From Larix kaempferi (taxonomy: Eukaryota; Streptophyta; Pinopsida; Pinales; Pinaceae): a DNA stretch of 64,000 nucleotides. The position numbers and the translations under genes are program-made. Within the stretch, counting starts at the first letter, position 1. Every line of letters begins with the position of its first letter. Where the stretch lies: assembly GCA_027924585.1 (NCBI GenBank), contig BSBM01000592.1, positions 6,244,001 to 6,308,000 of the forward strand, written 5' to 3'. Below, in pieces: positions 35,836 to 47,614 of this stretch. The notes under the pieces were generated by a model. That model was not told the origin of the DNA. It saw only the letters and a list, made by a program, of their open reading frames with translations, and ran no database searches.

Positions 35836-38800
35836 TTGTGAAATTCATCATTACAATTCTCGTTAGGCCAAGCATAACCCAAACATTAAAATCATTTAAT
35901 GGTTTTTCCCCGGTTGACATGGATAGTCCATGCCTTACTCGTGAGACTTCCACACCTTTCATGCTTGCCTAACCTACACATGAATTCCTTCATGTTCATC
36001 CATTCACAAGAAATTCATTAATTAGCATTCACAATTCACTTTAATCAAATAACACACTTTTACTTTCAGTCATGCATGCATTCAGCAACTTCCTAACTCT
36101 ATAAATGCATCAATAAAAGGAAAGAGAGAGAGCCATAAGAGTTTCTCCTTTTTGTTTTGTTCCGTTCCGAAATCCCACACCACCACTGTGGTTTTCATGC
36201 TCCCTTCCTCTTTCACTTCACGTGAATGCTCGACTTGCCCTTTTTGGCTATGACACTTAGTGTCTAAGGTCTGCATATGGATTTCAACTAGGGAACCCTT
36301 CCCCATTGTCGCTTACAGAACCTTTGGCTGCTAGGACCCACACAGTTCCACTAGCACCATCTTCCATTACTGCTCATACTGAGCTCTTTAGGACAGTCAT
36401 ATGTCCACATGCATCCTCCAGATGCTTTCATAGTCCTTGCTTCCAGCAATACCTACACTCAAACGTTGAGTCAATTCACATGTTTAGTGTATTTTCATAG
36501 GGTTTATTCCCAAATGAGAATTTAAGAAATCATAATTAGATCATATACACATGTATATTCATAAGCAAGAAGTTGCAAGATAACCAAATACTTATCTGTA
36601 TTGTGCATTTCCTCGCTACTCCACAGGTTTCCTTCTCTGCATTACAAGCCTTGGATCACCTGTGGGGTGGATGCTTGGCCAGCACACATGCTGCTCCACA
36701 ACATCATCCGAATAGGCAATGCCAAGCCAGTGCACCGACTGGGTTTATCAGGCATCCCAAAAATCCGTATGCTAAGCCAGTACGCCGACTGGGTGTATCA
36801 AGCATTTCAAAAATCAGTATGCTAAGCCAGTACGCCGACTGGGTTTATCAAGCATTTCAAAAATCAGTATGCTAAGCCAGTACGCCGACTGGGTTTATCA
36901 AGCATTTCAAAAATCAGTATGCTAAGCCAGTACGCCGACTGGGTTTATCAAGCATTTCAAAAATCAGTATGCTAAGCCAGTACGCCAACTGGGTTTATCA
37001 AGCATTTCAAAAATCAGTATGCTAAGCCAGTACGCCAACTGGGTTTATCAAGCATACAATAACCATTTCCAAGCCAGTTCTCCGACTGGGTTTGTCAGGA
37101 AATAACACCCTTCACCAATACCTCCACATCATGCAAGTAACCAATGCCAAGCCAGTACACCGACTGGGTTTATCAGGCATCCAACAACCATTCGTCACAA
37201 CTCCCAAATAGCCAATGCCAAGCCAGTACGCCGACTGGGTTTATCAGGCATACAACAACCATTCGTCACAACTCCCAAATAACCAATGCCAAGCCAGTAC
37301 GTCGACTGGGTTTATCAGGCATACAACAACCATTCGTCACAACTCCCAAATAACCAATGCCAAGCCAGTACGCTGATTGGGTTTATCAGGCATACAACAA
37401 CCATTCGTCACAACTCCCAAATAACCAATTCCAAGCCAGTACGCCGACTGGGTTTATCAGGCAATATGAACAACATAATATGATTACGTGGCTCCTTCCC
37501 TTGTGCAACCATCGGTTCCCTCCAGGAACTCCATAGGTGACTCACTTGACTGCAGGCTAGCATGGCCCCACAATACCCACTCACACTACACAAGGATGAT
37601 ACCCCTTTTCTGCAACACAGCTCCCCGGGCCTATCCATCCCTTCCAGTGTCCTTTAGTGTGAGCGTAGAAAGGTTACCACTGCCCATACAGTCCTCTTGA
37701 GCGCCCTTCTTCACTTTGCCTCTTACGTGCAACACCAAATTGCATCTGTGTAAGCTGATAGCACAAGAAGGATAAGCAGACTCATCAGTATTGTTGCTCA
37801 AAAATCGTAACCATATTTCATATCATTCACTATCAACTATTGAAACACCAGGAATGCGTCCATTCCCTTAGGGTGTAGTCAATATTGAAAACCCTATCAT
37901 GACCCAGCACCAGAAAAGGTGTGCAACCCCTTTCCGATGTGCGTCATGTAGGCCCTAATCATACTCAAGCCATCTGCAATGATATAAATAAGATAGAGCA
38001 TGCTCTGCATATCAACCCTAATAATTTAGACATGAATGTTCTCATCTAGGGTCACAGAATACTCATTCATTTTGCGGATGTGTCTCACATGCCTTCTGGG
38101 CATAGCTTTACCATCTCACTTCATGGTTTACCGTCATGCGGTTTGGCTGAGACATTATCAATGGCGTTTCACCCGAAACCCATTTCCAAAGCATGGGGGA
38201 TTTCCCATCTGGTTTGGCTTCTGCAGGCCATCACACATGATCTCCCTGCAATGTGTCATCCTGGCACACTTTATCAAATAGCCACACCGTCAGCAACATT
38301 TAGCAATAAGCTTCAAATACGATTGTTCCATAACCAATCAATAGCATTCATAAATAAATTTAATATGAATTTACAATTCTGTTTCCTACAGAAATTAGTT
38401 TTCTTATCCATGAGGCTTTCCTCATATTGTTTGTCTCCTGTAAGGGACACCACTCTGCCCATTATGGTCTTATGCCTACTGCCATACATGAGCATCCACT
38501 TACAGCATGTCCTCCTGACACATTTTCATATAAGCCAAACAGTCATTAGCAATTATTAGCAAATTTTCAAATCCGAAATATTTACCAATCTGATATCTAC
38601 AACTGTTCTTATTAACAGAACTTAGAGCTCTCAACCATGAGAACCTTCTCATAACCCTTGGCTTCGGCATGTGGTAGATCCCGATCTATACTATGGACTT
38701 ATCCTTATTGCCATATGTAAGACCTTCCTACCGAAGACTGAAACTTCAATCAGCCAAACACGTTGTGAGTATCTATGCACATAATCCTTTATTGCCATAA

Positions 38801-39303
38801 CAGTCATTGAAGTGATCTCAGAAATATAACACTCAATAATTCCAACACCTTCAGCTGTTAACATTTGAAATGCAACAAAATATATACACTTCTATATATG
38901 CATCATTATCACAATTCATCAATTCATCATTTCATTCATTATTTCTTTTGCAATAACATATGCATCATCCCTATGCATTCATACAATGCATCACAAGATT
39001 TATAAAATCTCGTAATGCTCATCTACTCAATGCTACCTTGCATTGTTTCATGAGTACCATGCATTCAAGCATATTATGATCGAAACATGACTATCTCATA
39101 TAACCTGCATTACCATAATTAGGACCACCAGTCCCCACTTGCTTGGGTTATTAAGCACATAACCAATCATACGCATGGCATGATATAAATTCACATGGAT
39201 GCATTGAGATTTCTAAACAGTCATAGGATGTAAGGGTCATCCCTTTTACTTACCCACACCTCACCAAGCTTGGTAGGTTAACAGCCCCAGTCGATATTCA
39301 ATA
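35836..39303. other. Element D internal region without recognised genes
   Basis: Apart from the minisatellite at 36721-37475, no frame here resembles a known protein. Motifs near 38090-38280 and 38440-38530 look like a diverged repeat, with 'cat..gcc..agcat' and 'catcctg(g/a)cacactttat' or 'gtcctcctgacacatttt' in parallel positions. That suggests another, older about 300-bp duplication. Confidence 0.4.
36721..37475. repeat. Element D two-period minisatellite (7 x 50 bp, then 5 x 71 bp)
   Basis: A shared core of about 26 bp, 'aagccagtacgccgactggg' plus 'tttatca', recurs at exact 50-bp steps (36721, 36771, 36821, 36871, 36921, 36971, 37021). After a variant unit near 37071 it recurs at exact 71-bp steps (about 37149, 37220, 37291, 37362, 37433). 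The spacer differs between the two arrays (catttcaaaaatcagtatg versus acaacaaccattcgtcacaa). The core contains CCAGT...ACTGG, an inverted repeat. Later units carry single changes, so the array is young. Confidence 0.9.
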
Positions 39304-39507
39304 TTACATGCAAATTAGCTCAACATAGTTCAACAATAGTTGAAGAGATCTTACCAAATCCCCTTTCAACATTCTTGCAATTTGGCACCAATAATCATTA
39401 CCTGCATGGTTACCATTGACATCATCTGATGTCACCTGATCAGTTGGCCTCTTACCAAGGTTGCTCAGTCCTTTTCCAACTTTATGATCACAGATTTGTT
39501 GCGCCAT
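39304..39507 (-). CDS. Element D short leader-proximal ORF, unknown
   Basis: This 67-codon minus-strand frame begins MAQQICDHKVGKGL, 24 bases downstream (element sense) of the A-run. It is the first sizeable ATG frame after the GC-rich array, where gag would start. It has no domain I recognise. It may be a remnant of a Gag N-terminus or simply noncoding sequence. Confidence 0.25.
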   Translation of the reverse strand: MAQQICDHKVGKGLSNLGKRPTDQVTSDDVNGNHAGNDYWCQIARMLKGDLVRSLQLLLNYVELICM

Positions 39508-39530
39508 CCTTTCTGCATAAGGTCACATCG

Positions 39531-39559
<29 letters not shown>
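39531..39559. repeat. 29-base poly-T/poly-A run
   Basis: An uninterrupted run of 29 T on the plus strand (A in element sense) sits at the inner edge of the GC-rich array of element D. Confidence 0.95.
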
Positions 39560-39562
<3 letters not shown>

Positions 39563-39574
39563 GAATCATGCTGC

Positions 39575-40480
39575 ATCGGGCGGTTCGCGAAATCCTGCCG
39601 CAACGGGCAGTTCGCTGAATCCTTCCGCGATGGGCGGTTCACTATATGCTCCCGCAACTGCGGGGTGGCTAGCGGAAAGCTCCCGCCGTTCGGGTGTTTT
39701 TCGGCTCACCTCCGTTGCGGGGCGGTTCGGCGACGGCTCCCGCAGCTGCGGAGCAGTTCGCCGAACGCTTCCGCAATTGCGGAGCCATTCGGCGAAGACT
39801 TCCGCAGTTGCGGAGCCATTCGGCGAATGCTCCCGCAATTGCGGAGCCATTCGGCGAATGCTCCCGCAATTGCGGAGCCATTCGACGAAGGCTTCCGCAA
39901 TTTCGGAGTCGTCCGCGGAATGCTTCCGGGTTTCGGAGCGATTTTTGGAATGCCTTTTTCGGAACAACTGGCGGAATGCTTCCGCAATTTTCGGAACGAT
40001 TCGCCGAAGTCTTCCGCAGTTGCGGAACGATTCGGCGAAGTCTTCCGCAGTTGCGGAACGATTCGGCGAAGTCTTCCGCAGTTTCGGAACGATTCGCCGA
40101 AGTCTTCCGCAATTTCGGAACGACTCGCCGAACTCTTCCGCGTTGCGGAACGATTCGGCGAAGTCTTCCGCAGTTTCGGAACGACTCGCCGAACTCTTCC
40201 GCGTTGCGGAACGATTCGCGGAATCCTTCCAAAATTTCGGAAGAGAATTCCTTCCGCAATTTCGGAAGAGAATTCTTTCCGAAATTTCCGATACTTAGAA
40301 AATTTTTCACTTAAAAACATTTTTCTCCGCTGTTTCGGAGCAGTTGGCTGAATTCTTCCGCAATTGCGGGAAGGTTCGCCGAACGCTTCCGCAATTGCGG
40401 GAAGGTTCGCGGAACTCTTCCGCAATTGCGGGAAGGTTCGCGGAACCTTTCCGCAGTTTCGGGAGGACTCCCCGAAACAG
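39575..40480. repeat. Element D GC-rich palindromic array (about 30-bp units)
   Basis: About thirty related units follow a pattern like 'cttccgcaattgcggaa' plus 'cgattcggcgaag'. The first part, TTCCGCAATTGCGGAA, is a perfect 16-base palindrome; the second (TTCGGCGAA or TTCGCCGAA) is a near palindrome. Units are GC- and CpG-rich, in sharp contrast with the AT-rich surroundings. The array is interrupted near 40245-40340 by AT-richer sequence. In element sense it lies in the 5' leader between primer site and first ORF. Long frames exist on both strands through it, but they are a by-product of the repeat period. Confidence 0.85.
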
Positions 40481-40634
40481 ACTCAAAAATCAAAATTTCC
40501 AGAAACAGGCTTAAACCAAGATTTTTGAAAACAGACTTTAACAAAATTTTTGAAAACACTTAAACAATTTTTTTCAAAAGCACTTAACACTGCAATTGGA
40601 TTTGGCCCATAGAGGCCCAATGCTGCAACCAGCA

Positions 40635-40646
40635 GCTCTGATACCA
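40635..40646 (-). other. Primer binding site of element D
   Basis: The minus strand reads TGGTATCAGAGC three bases after the LTR end, an exact 12-base iMet primer site. Confidence 0.85.
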
Positions 40647-40649
40647 TTC

Positions 40650-42094
40650 TGTCACGTCCCCTCCCATTCTACCAGCTAGATGGAGAGGATCGTGAGGTTA
40701 AACCGGGCATCTAGCCCCATAAATTTTAAACCACTAAGCATTCACATAATACAACAGAGATATAAGGATGCGTAATTATTTGTTTATACACAGCGGAGGA
40801 AATTTCAACTACTCATTCACCATACATTCAAGATATTCATCAATTAAGCAATTGAAAGATAGCACAAGAGAATACTTATCTTGAACCAAGTAGTTCCCGA
40901 GCGACCAGCTACGCTTCTGCAACGTTCCACCCAACCATAGGCCAGTGTGCTCCTCAATCTCTCAGCACCACTGCCACCCACGAGCCGGGCATGATCTCCA
41001 CAAGGAAAAGGGGAAAACAGGCTCTCGCATAGCCAAAGGTATATCAAACTCAGCCAAGCCAATCAGCAATTGGATTTCTCAGGCTGTTAAGAGATGGGCA
41101 GAGGTGAGTTACTAGGCTAGTGGCTCTACCATGGAGCTATGGGTACACCATTGGGCTCATCAAGCCAAATCTGCCATCTTCCACTCTTGAAGCTCCTGCT
41201 CACAGGTTCAAATCTAAAACGGGATGCACTGAACAACAAAATCACAATTTCTGGGCATGAGGAAAACGATTTCCACAGTGGGATGCATGAGATGGGGTTT
41301 CAACTCACTCAGAAAAAACGTGGGTAGACTCAAAGCGAAATGGCAACTAGGAAAAATCGACTGGGAGAGCAACCCATTCCAGAAAAATGCCCCAAGGGCA
41401 AAAACGACCCCTCCCTCAGTCCAAAAACGCGTCCCTCCTTCCCCAGCTGCTCCAAAATACCAAAACGAGTTTCTGGGCATGGAAAAACGCAGGGTTATGG
41501 CCAAAAACGTGAGGATAAACTTCAGGGAGCTCAGATTGCGTGAGAGGAAGGATGGCCATGGGTGAAGAATGGCTTTGGGCCAATTTCGTGGGGGTTTTCT
41601 TGCCCCACAAGCAAAAACACCATTTTCCAAGTTGATGGCTTGCCCATGCACGAAAATTGACAGCCATAACTCTCCCATCCCAAGGCATTTATTGTCTCAA
41701 CCAATCTTTGGAAGAATTAAATGATTGGGTGCATGAGACAAAATGGGTAGTTGGTGGTTTATAGGTTTTTCTCATTGACACATGGATTAAAACCATTGGC
41801 TCAAGGGTTCGGTTATTTTCCCTCCCTCTTCCTTGTAAAGATCATGCCCCCGTCTCTTTTGTTGCATTGCGTAGCTAGTTGTGGGTTTTTCATTAAAATT
41901 GCATATTTACATGGTGGTCTTATTTACATTGTGCCCATCTCGCACAAGAACCATATGCATCTATTCTAATTGCCGATACATAAAACGATAAGTCAGTGGC
42001 GGGGCCTTGGCCTTGAGCTCCTCACCATGACTAAATGACAATATTTACATCATTTACAATATTAATGCAATAGGGTTAAGCTGGGGACGTTACA
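40650..42094 (-). repeat. 5' LTR of element D (1445 bp)
   Basis: This is the partner of 33723-35168. The iMet primer site lies immediately inside it. Confidence 0.9.
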
Positions 42095-42099
42095 CTATG
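42095..42099. repeat. Target site duplication of D, right copy (CTATG)
   Basis: This is identical to 33718-33722. Confidence 0.9.
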
Positions 42100-42182
42100 T
42101 CATTCAGTAGGATTAGACTTAGTAAAATTTCAGGATAGTTAGGTGTGTACAAGCCTCTTAAGGTCCGATTTTTTGAGCCAGT

Positions 42183-42195
42183 GGCTCTGATACCA
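42183..42195 (-). other. Primer binding site of element C
   Basis: The minus strand reads TGGTATCAGAGCC two bases after the LTR end, a full match to the iMet primer site. Confidence 0.8.
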
Positions 42196-42197
42196 TG

Positions 42198-45162
42198 TGT
42201 ATTGCTCCTCCTGAAGGAGAAGGCACTAACTCAATCTATTCCTAAGATTTTTATGTAAATTGGATCAGTTAGAGTCTATTGAATAAAATAGAGGTTTTTC
42301 GACATACATATATATTTCTATTGCACTATCTATGAGTTGATTCATTACGATATTCATAACATGCATCTAAAATTAGAAATTCCATTACAATAGCTAGTCA
42401 TTTAAAAATTTAAATATTGCATATAATTATAAAATAACACTTGTAAAATTGACTAAGTGGAATACCTGTATCCAGAAGGGTGTAGTAGATTCCTCAGTTC
42501 CCGCAATTCCCGCAAGTTTTCTTAGGTCCTCTTAGCAACCAGCAAAGATGAGTCCACCCTGCCGACCAACTATTATCTTGATGGCCGTAGGAAATCAACG
42601 GATTTCCTAGCCCCCAAGCCCACAAATCGATAATACCCACAACAACTTCCCTTGTCTGATCTCAGAAACCGAGTTTCCCCCTTCCTCTTGTTCCGCAGGA
42701 GTTTCCCCCTTCCTCCTTCAAGTATTCCAGAATTCACTCTCAAATTTTCCCAAAAGAAGACCCAAATTCCGAACCCCTGACTACTCCCTTTTGTCTTACC
42801 TATATACCCTATCCCCTTCTCCTTCCTTCATCCTTACTCCACCGCTCTTGTCTCATCTCCCCAACCCCCAAAACATTTAATACCTCTTATCTATTTAAAA
42901 TTTTGAATCACATTAAAATATATATATTTTGTATTTGAGTAGTTAAATGTTGTCATAGTTAATTAACTTGGTTTAATCTATTGACTATACAATATTTACT
43001 CTTCTTTCGAAGTGTTCACTTCGGGATCCATTTCGAGGAGATGGGTTGGATCATCTGTCCCAAATATTAATAATTAATTTCGATTGAATAAAGTAATATT
43101 TCCTTAGTGATTTATGTTGACCCTTCGGGTTGCGTAGCGGTGGTTTATCTTTAATGGTTGGTTCAATCTACCCATTTATGTCTTAAATTCTTTTACGTTA
43201 GAATATTAACTAATAAGTGTGATTGGACATGATAAGGATTCCAATGTCTTGATTTTTGAAAAAAGGATTTCTAGATTTGTTTTAAATGCTCAAATAAGAA
43301 TCATATAATATTATTCAATTTATATTTTAAATTCAGATTTGTTTTTAAACCCATTAATGTTCCACTATCCAAAGGACAAGACATAATTAATTTGGATGTA
43401 TTAATTTATTATTATTCAATTTATATTTTAAATTTTGATTTGTTTTTAAACCCATTAATGTTCTTCTATCCAAAGGATAGGACATAATTAATCTGGATGT
43501 ATTAATTTAACTAACATAATGAACTCTAGTATGCTAATAGTTTTAAAACAATAATACTCATGATGTTTCTAACAATAATAATTATTTAATCCAATTATTA
43601 ATGATAATGCTAATAAAAAAAGAATAATAATAATAATAAATTAATGAAAAGTAATTAACACTATTTGTTTGTTTGTTTCCTAAGTATTTGATTATCAACG
43701 TAGTACCTCTATACTTATAGACAAAGTACTCTTAAGGGTTTTACCAATCATAATTAATAATTAAACATTGCAATTTACTGTCGAATATGGAACGATGTTT
43801 ATACTTGGTTATGAAAATTTCTCATAATAATTCCAATCGTCGATACTCAATTCAATTCATTCATTATAGTACTCACATTTAGTTAAGGATTACTTAACGT
43901 CTTGCTTAACTTCCATTACCTATCTAGAATAAATGTATAATGAACTCATTGTTTCACTTACACCATTATTTAACCTATAAGTATTTGTATAACGATACTA
44001 GTGTATATGCAAAGTCTACATGCATGGCCAACGTATGCACAGATCACATATGTACTATAAGTAAGCATATATTTCCTATGCATATCTACTAATTAACAAT
44101 AACAATGCAGACATAACAATCATAGGTATTTAAACATAATCAATTTAGCATTATGAGTTATTTAATGGTTTAAACAATCAAGATTCAATCATCAGTATAC
44201 TTAGATTTATAGTAATCACTTAATCAATTACGTTCAGGGGAGGGGTACCTAATACCACTACATAGTGCGATAGAACTCCTAATTCCCAACAATACTAGCT
44301 AACACATCCTCCCATCATATCCTACTTCTGCATCCTCCCTATCCTTCCTCTACTAGTAAGGATGTGGTGTCGGTTTCACCGACCCGGCCACATATAGAAA
44401 CTGAGATCAGTAGCGTCGGTTAAACAACGAACCTAACCTCTCATAGCAGGAATCTGACCGTCATTATCACACATCTAGGGGAGCATGTCTCAACACAACC
44501 ATTCCACGACCTCAAGATCATAAAACATAGGGTGGGAAATGCCTCCATCCCTCTCAACATACTGGGTCTATACCCTGTCAAAATCATAGTGTGTTGTTAT
44601 TGGGATTATCGGTTTGTGTCATCGTATCATCCTGTTGGTTGCTAAGATTTAATGTTCATTGTTTACTTTTTCCTCATATCATATCAGATATGTGGCTACT
44701 ACATAGCCCCCTGTGTCCTGCATATTAGTATTTTGTAGACATATAGCTATAACAAATATTTCCATTCGATCATTAGCTGGTCCATATTATCAATATCATT
44801 TCATTTCATCACATAAAATAATTAAATCGATCACATCATAGGTTGGTATCCACATACCACATCATATATATCACATTTCATCAAGGACGATTATTAAACA
44901 TACACTGAACGTAACTGATTAAGTAACAATACTAGATAACTACAACATAGTAACTGCATAAACATAATATAAACATCATGAGAATGGTAACATCATAACA
45001 TCATAATCATAGTATAAACATAAGCAGAGTAGCATCATAAACATAGTAGCAACATATAATCAGGTCTAACATGCTGAAATATAGTTTACTCAGTCTAGCT
45101 GAGTCCAACAGATAATAAGAAAAATAGAGTGCAGTATGTACGTAGGTAAACATGCCTGGTCA
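42198..45162 (-). repeat. 5' LTR of element C (2965 bp)
   Basis: This is the partner of the left copy. It differs by a local tandem duplication of about 100 bp (43313-43409 and 43414-43509), which accounts for most of its extra length. The primer site sits just inside it at 42183-42195. Confidence 0.7.
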
Positions 45163-46649
45163 AAATATGGGGCCAAGCCCCAGGGAAGTATCCTTCCATT
45201 GTTCACCAGTCATTGGAACCAACCAATCAAGTTGCACTCGCTAATTTTTGTAGCCTTTATGGATGTACTATTTTATAGGTAATATGCCTTTTTTTTTTTT
45301 TTTTTCTTTCTGTTTGAGCAATTCTTTTGCCATTAGAGAGTACATGTTAAGTAGACATATTATTTTGTTTTCACATATAATGACTAGTAAGCTTTAGTAA
45401 AATGAAAAGTAGAATTTTTTTGGTAAATAATTGAAAATTTTATATTGCTGAAACTTTACAGCAGAATACATCATGCTCTTTTAATTTTGTATGAAGGTCC
45501 CAGACCCCAATTTAACGCTGCGAAAATGGCCATCTGTAACGTCTTATCTTCTCATGTAGTAAAGTTGTAATATGTTTTTCTCATTGTGCCAAAGCTGCAA
45601 ACCTAATTTTTTCTTCTCATTGTGAATTTGCAAACCCCATGTCATGTGTGTTGACTCCATGTCACGTGTCATGTGTGTTGAACCCATAATGGGGTTGGTC
45701 ATTGACCACTACGTCTCGAAGGGAAGATGCATGGAATTTGAAATTTTTTATCTCATTGTGAAGTTGCAGACCCCACACAGTGATAAGCTTGATGCGATAG
45801 GGTCAATGTTTGAAGGGTAAAATTATCAATCATCAATAACTTATAAAATTATCCATTATGGTAAATGAATGGCTAATAGTAATATGCACACTCTTTTTCA
45901 GCTAAATAGTTCTACAACTTCTACTCTTTTGTTTCCTGAGTATTTTTTATTCTTAACTAAATTTTTTATTTATTATGATTTTTCTTTTATATTATTTTGT
46001 ACTTGCCTTTTCCCTTTTCCCTGCCATAATCCAGATTCTGGCTTTTCAAAAATCTGGTGAATCTATCTGCCTTTTATATTTAATTAGATATGTCTAACTT
46101 TTATATTTAATTAGATAAGATTTAGACTTAAAACTGAAAATTTTCTATTGTCTGTTGAACCATGGAAGTTGGAACTATATTCATGTACAAGTATGAATTA
46201 GATTTTGCTCAATAATTTTTTATTTATTTTTTACAAGGGTAGGTTGTAGTCAAGAGTGAGGCAGTTTGTTTACTTTCTTTTGGTATGCTGAGGAGAATTA
46301 TACCTTCTAGTAATGCTAGTTGTCCCTAGCTGGTTTTAGTTTTTAACTTTTATAGCTGCGTGACTTGCATTTTGACATTATCCTGTGTTCACTTTCAATA
46401 GTTGGCATATTTTGTTTTATTTTTCTGCAGAGTTAACATTCTTATTTGTGGAGTCACTTGTGGACCATAAGTCAATAGTGAAATAGGTTTTTCATACTCC
46501 AAGGTTTCCACTGTTTTTTTATATAGGAGTTAACTATATTTTGTTTTTAGATCGTGGCATAAAGGTTTGACTAACTGCAATGCTTTTATATTGTATACTT
46601 CTATCATCATATTTTTTATTTTCTTTTGGTTGTTTTGTTGGATATTCCT
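45163..46649. other. Region between element C and the SUD1-like pseudogene
   Basis: AT-rich DNA with pyrimidine tracts (for example a T-run at 45290-45306) and no supported gene. It might be intron or upstream DNA of the neighbouring pseudogene. I could not find the RING-CH domain that should precede the recognised part. Confidence 0.4.
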
Positions 46650-47614
46650 TTTCACATCTGCAACCATCCCTTACATTTTTCTCCCGTTTATGTTGAAAAT
46701 GCCCCAACAAAATTACCTTTCAAAGAGGTTTTACTTGGCACGACAACAAAAGCATGGCATGGCTTGCACTTCATTTTGTGGCTTTCATTTCTACTTTCTA
46801 TATGGTTTTATCTTTATACCATTCATAACTTTCTGGATCTGGCAGTTGTCATTCATGAGGAGCTTTGTGGAGGCTCAGAAACTGTTTCTAAGTCGTATCT
46901 CCATGACTCATATTTCTCCAGCTCTTCTGTTTCTAGATTGTTTGCATGGACTTCTCATGTAGGCTTTAATTGTTTTATATTTTTGTGTGCAACCTCTCTG
47001 TGGGAGTTCTTTAGACATCTTCGTGAAATTGAGAGGTTGAATGCTGAGAGGGAAGATGATGGTGTCAACAGAAAAAATGGGGAAAGAGCAGGAACGCATC
47101 TGCCTGTACCTGATGGAGCTCATCCCATTGGGGGGATGGTGAGGGTGGTGGAGCTGACCAGGAAAATATTGGTGTAGGGAAACTGATCAAGAGAAATGCC
47201 CAAAATGCACATGTTGATCAAATATTTGATGGTGGAGATGATGCAGATGGTATTGAAGATGTGCCATTTGATGAACTTGTGGGGATGCAAGGTTCTGTAT
47301 TTCATTTGATTGAAAATGCAATAACGATGAGTCCATCGCCCCTATGAGAGTGTAGTTAAACCGTAGTTGTTAGTTTTTAAGCCAATACTAGTGGTTCTTG
47401 AAACAAATCCTTTTTGAGGTTAGTGTACTTGTAGGTGCTCAAATTTTGAACAATTTGGTAGTCTTGATTGTGCAAACTAAAATTATTATTTGTAACAGGC
47501 TTGAAAAATGTGGTGGATATCAGTGATTGATATTGATATACGTACATATATATCCAATTATTAATATATCATGTATTTGGTAAAGGAGGTTTTACTTTTA
47601 ACAGTTGGCCATAA

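Larger units (their letters stand above)
33723..42094 (-). mobile_element. Element D: very young non-autonomous LTR retrotransposon with palindromic and minisatellite arrays
   Basis: LTRs 33723-35168 and 40650-42094 differ at about 4 of 1445 positions by eye. They are flanked by a perfect target duplication CTATG, with a full iMet primer site (40635-40646) and a purine tract (35169-35183), all in minus orientation. The internal 5.5 kb encodes one small zinc-knuckle protein near the 3' end and no RT or integrase. Beside the purine tract the minus strand reads NTEDGVIPRGGE, which resembles a gypsy polyprotein tail. D therefore looks like a deletion derivative of a Ty3/gypsy parent moved by enzymes supplied elsewhere. 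It lies within element C. Confidence 0.9.
29397..45162 (-). mobile_element. Element C: large-LTR retrotransposon with almost no internal region, interrupted by D
   Basis: Direct repeats 29397-32281 and 42198-45162 have TG...CA ends. A full iMet primer site (TGGTATCAGAGCC on the minus strand, 42183-42195) lies just inside the right repeat, which makes them LTRs of a minus-strand element. Once nested D is removed, only about 1.5 kb of internal DNA is left (32282-33717 and 42100-42197). I recognise no gag-pol in it. No purine tract adjoins 32281 and the outer flanks show no target duplication, so one junction may have been rearranged. LTR differences are frequent, so it is old. Confidence 0.65.

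Noticed and set aside
36721-37475. Regularly spaced direct repeats resembling a CRISPR array
   Set aside because: The spacers are identical copies, the context is a plant LTR retrotransposon and no cas gene is near. It is a minisatellite.
39429-40425. Long overlapping ORFs (up to 289 codons) on both strands, rich in Arg, Ser and Ala
   Set aside because: They exist in several frames at once because the 30-bp repeat unit is a multiple of three and lacks stops. No frame is preferred.
46567-46962. Independent 131-codon membrane protein gene
   Set aside because: Its C-terminal half matches the SUD1-like pseudogene in an alternative frame after a shift. It is not a separate gene.
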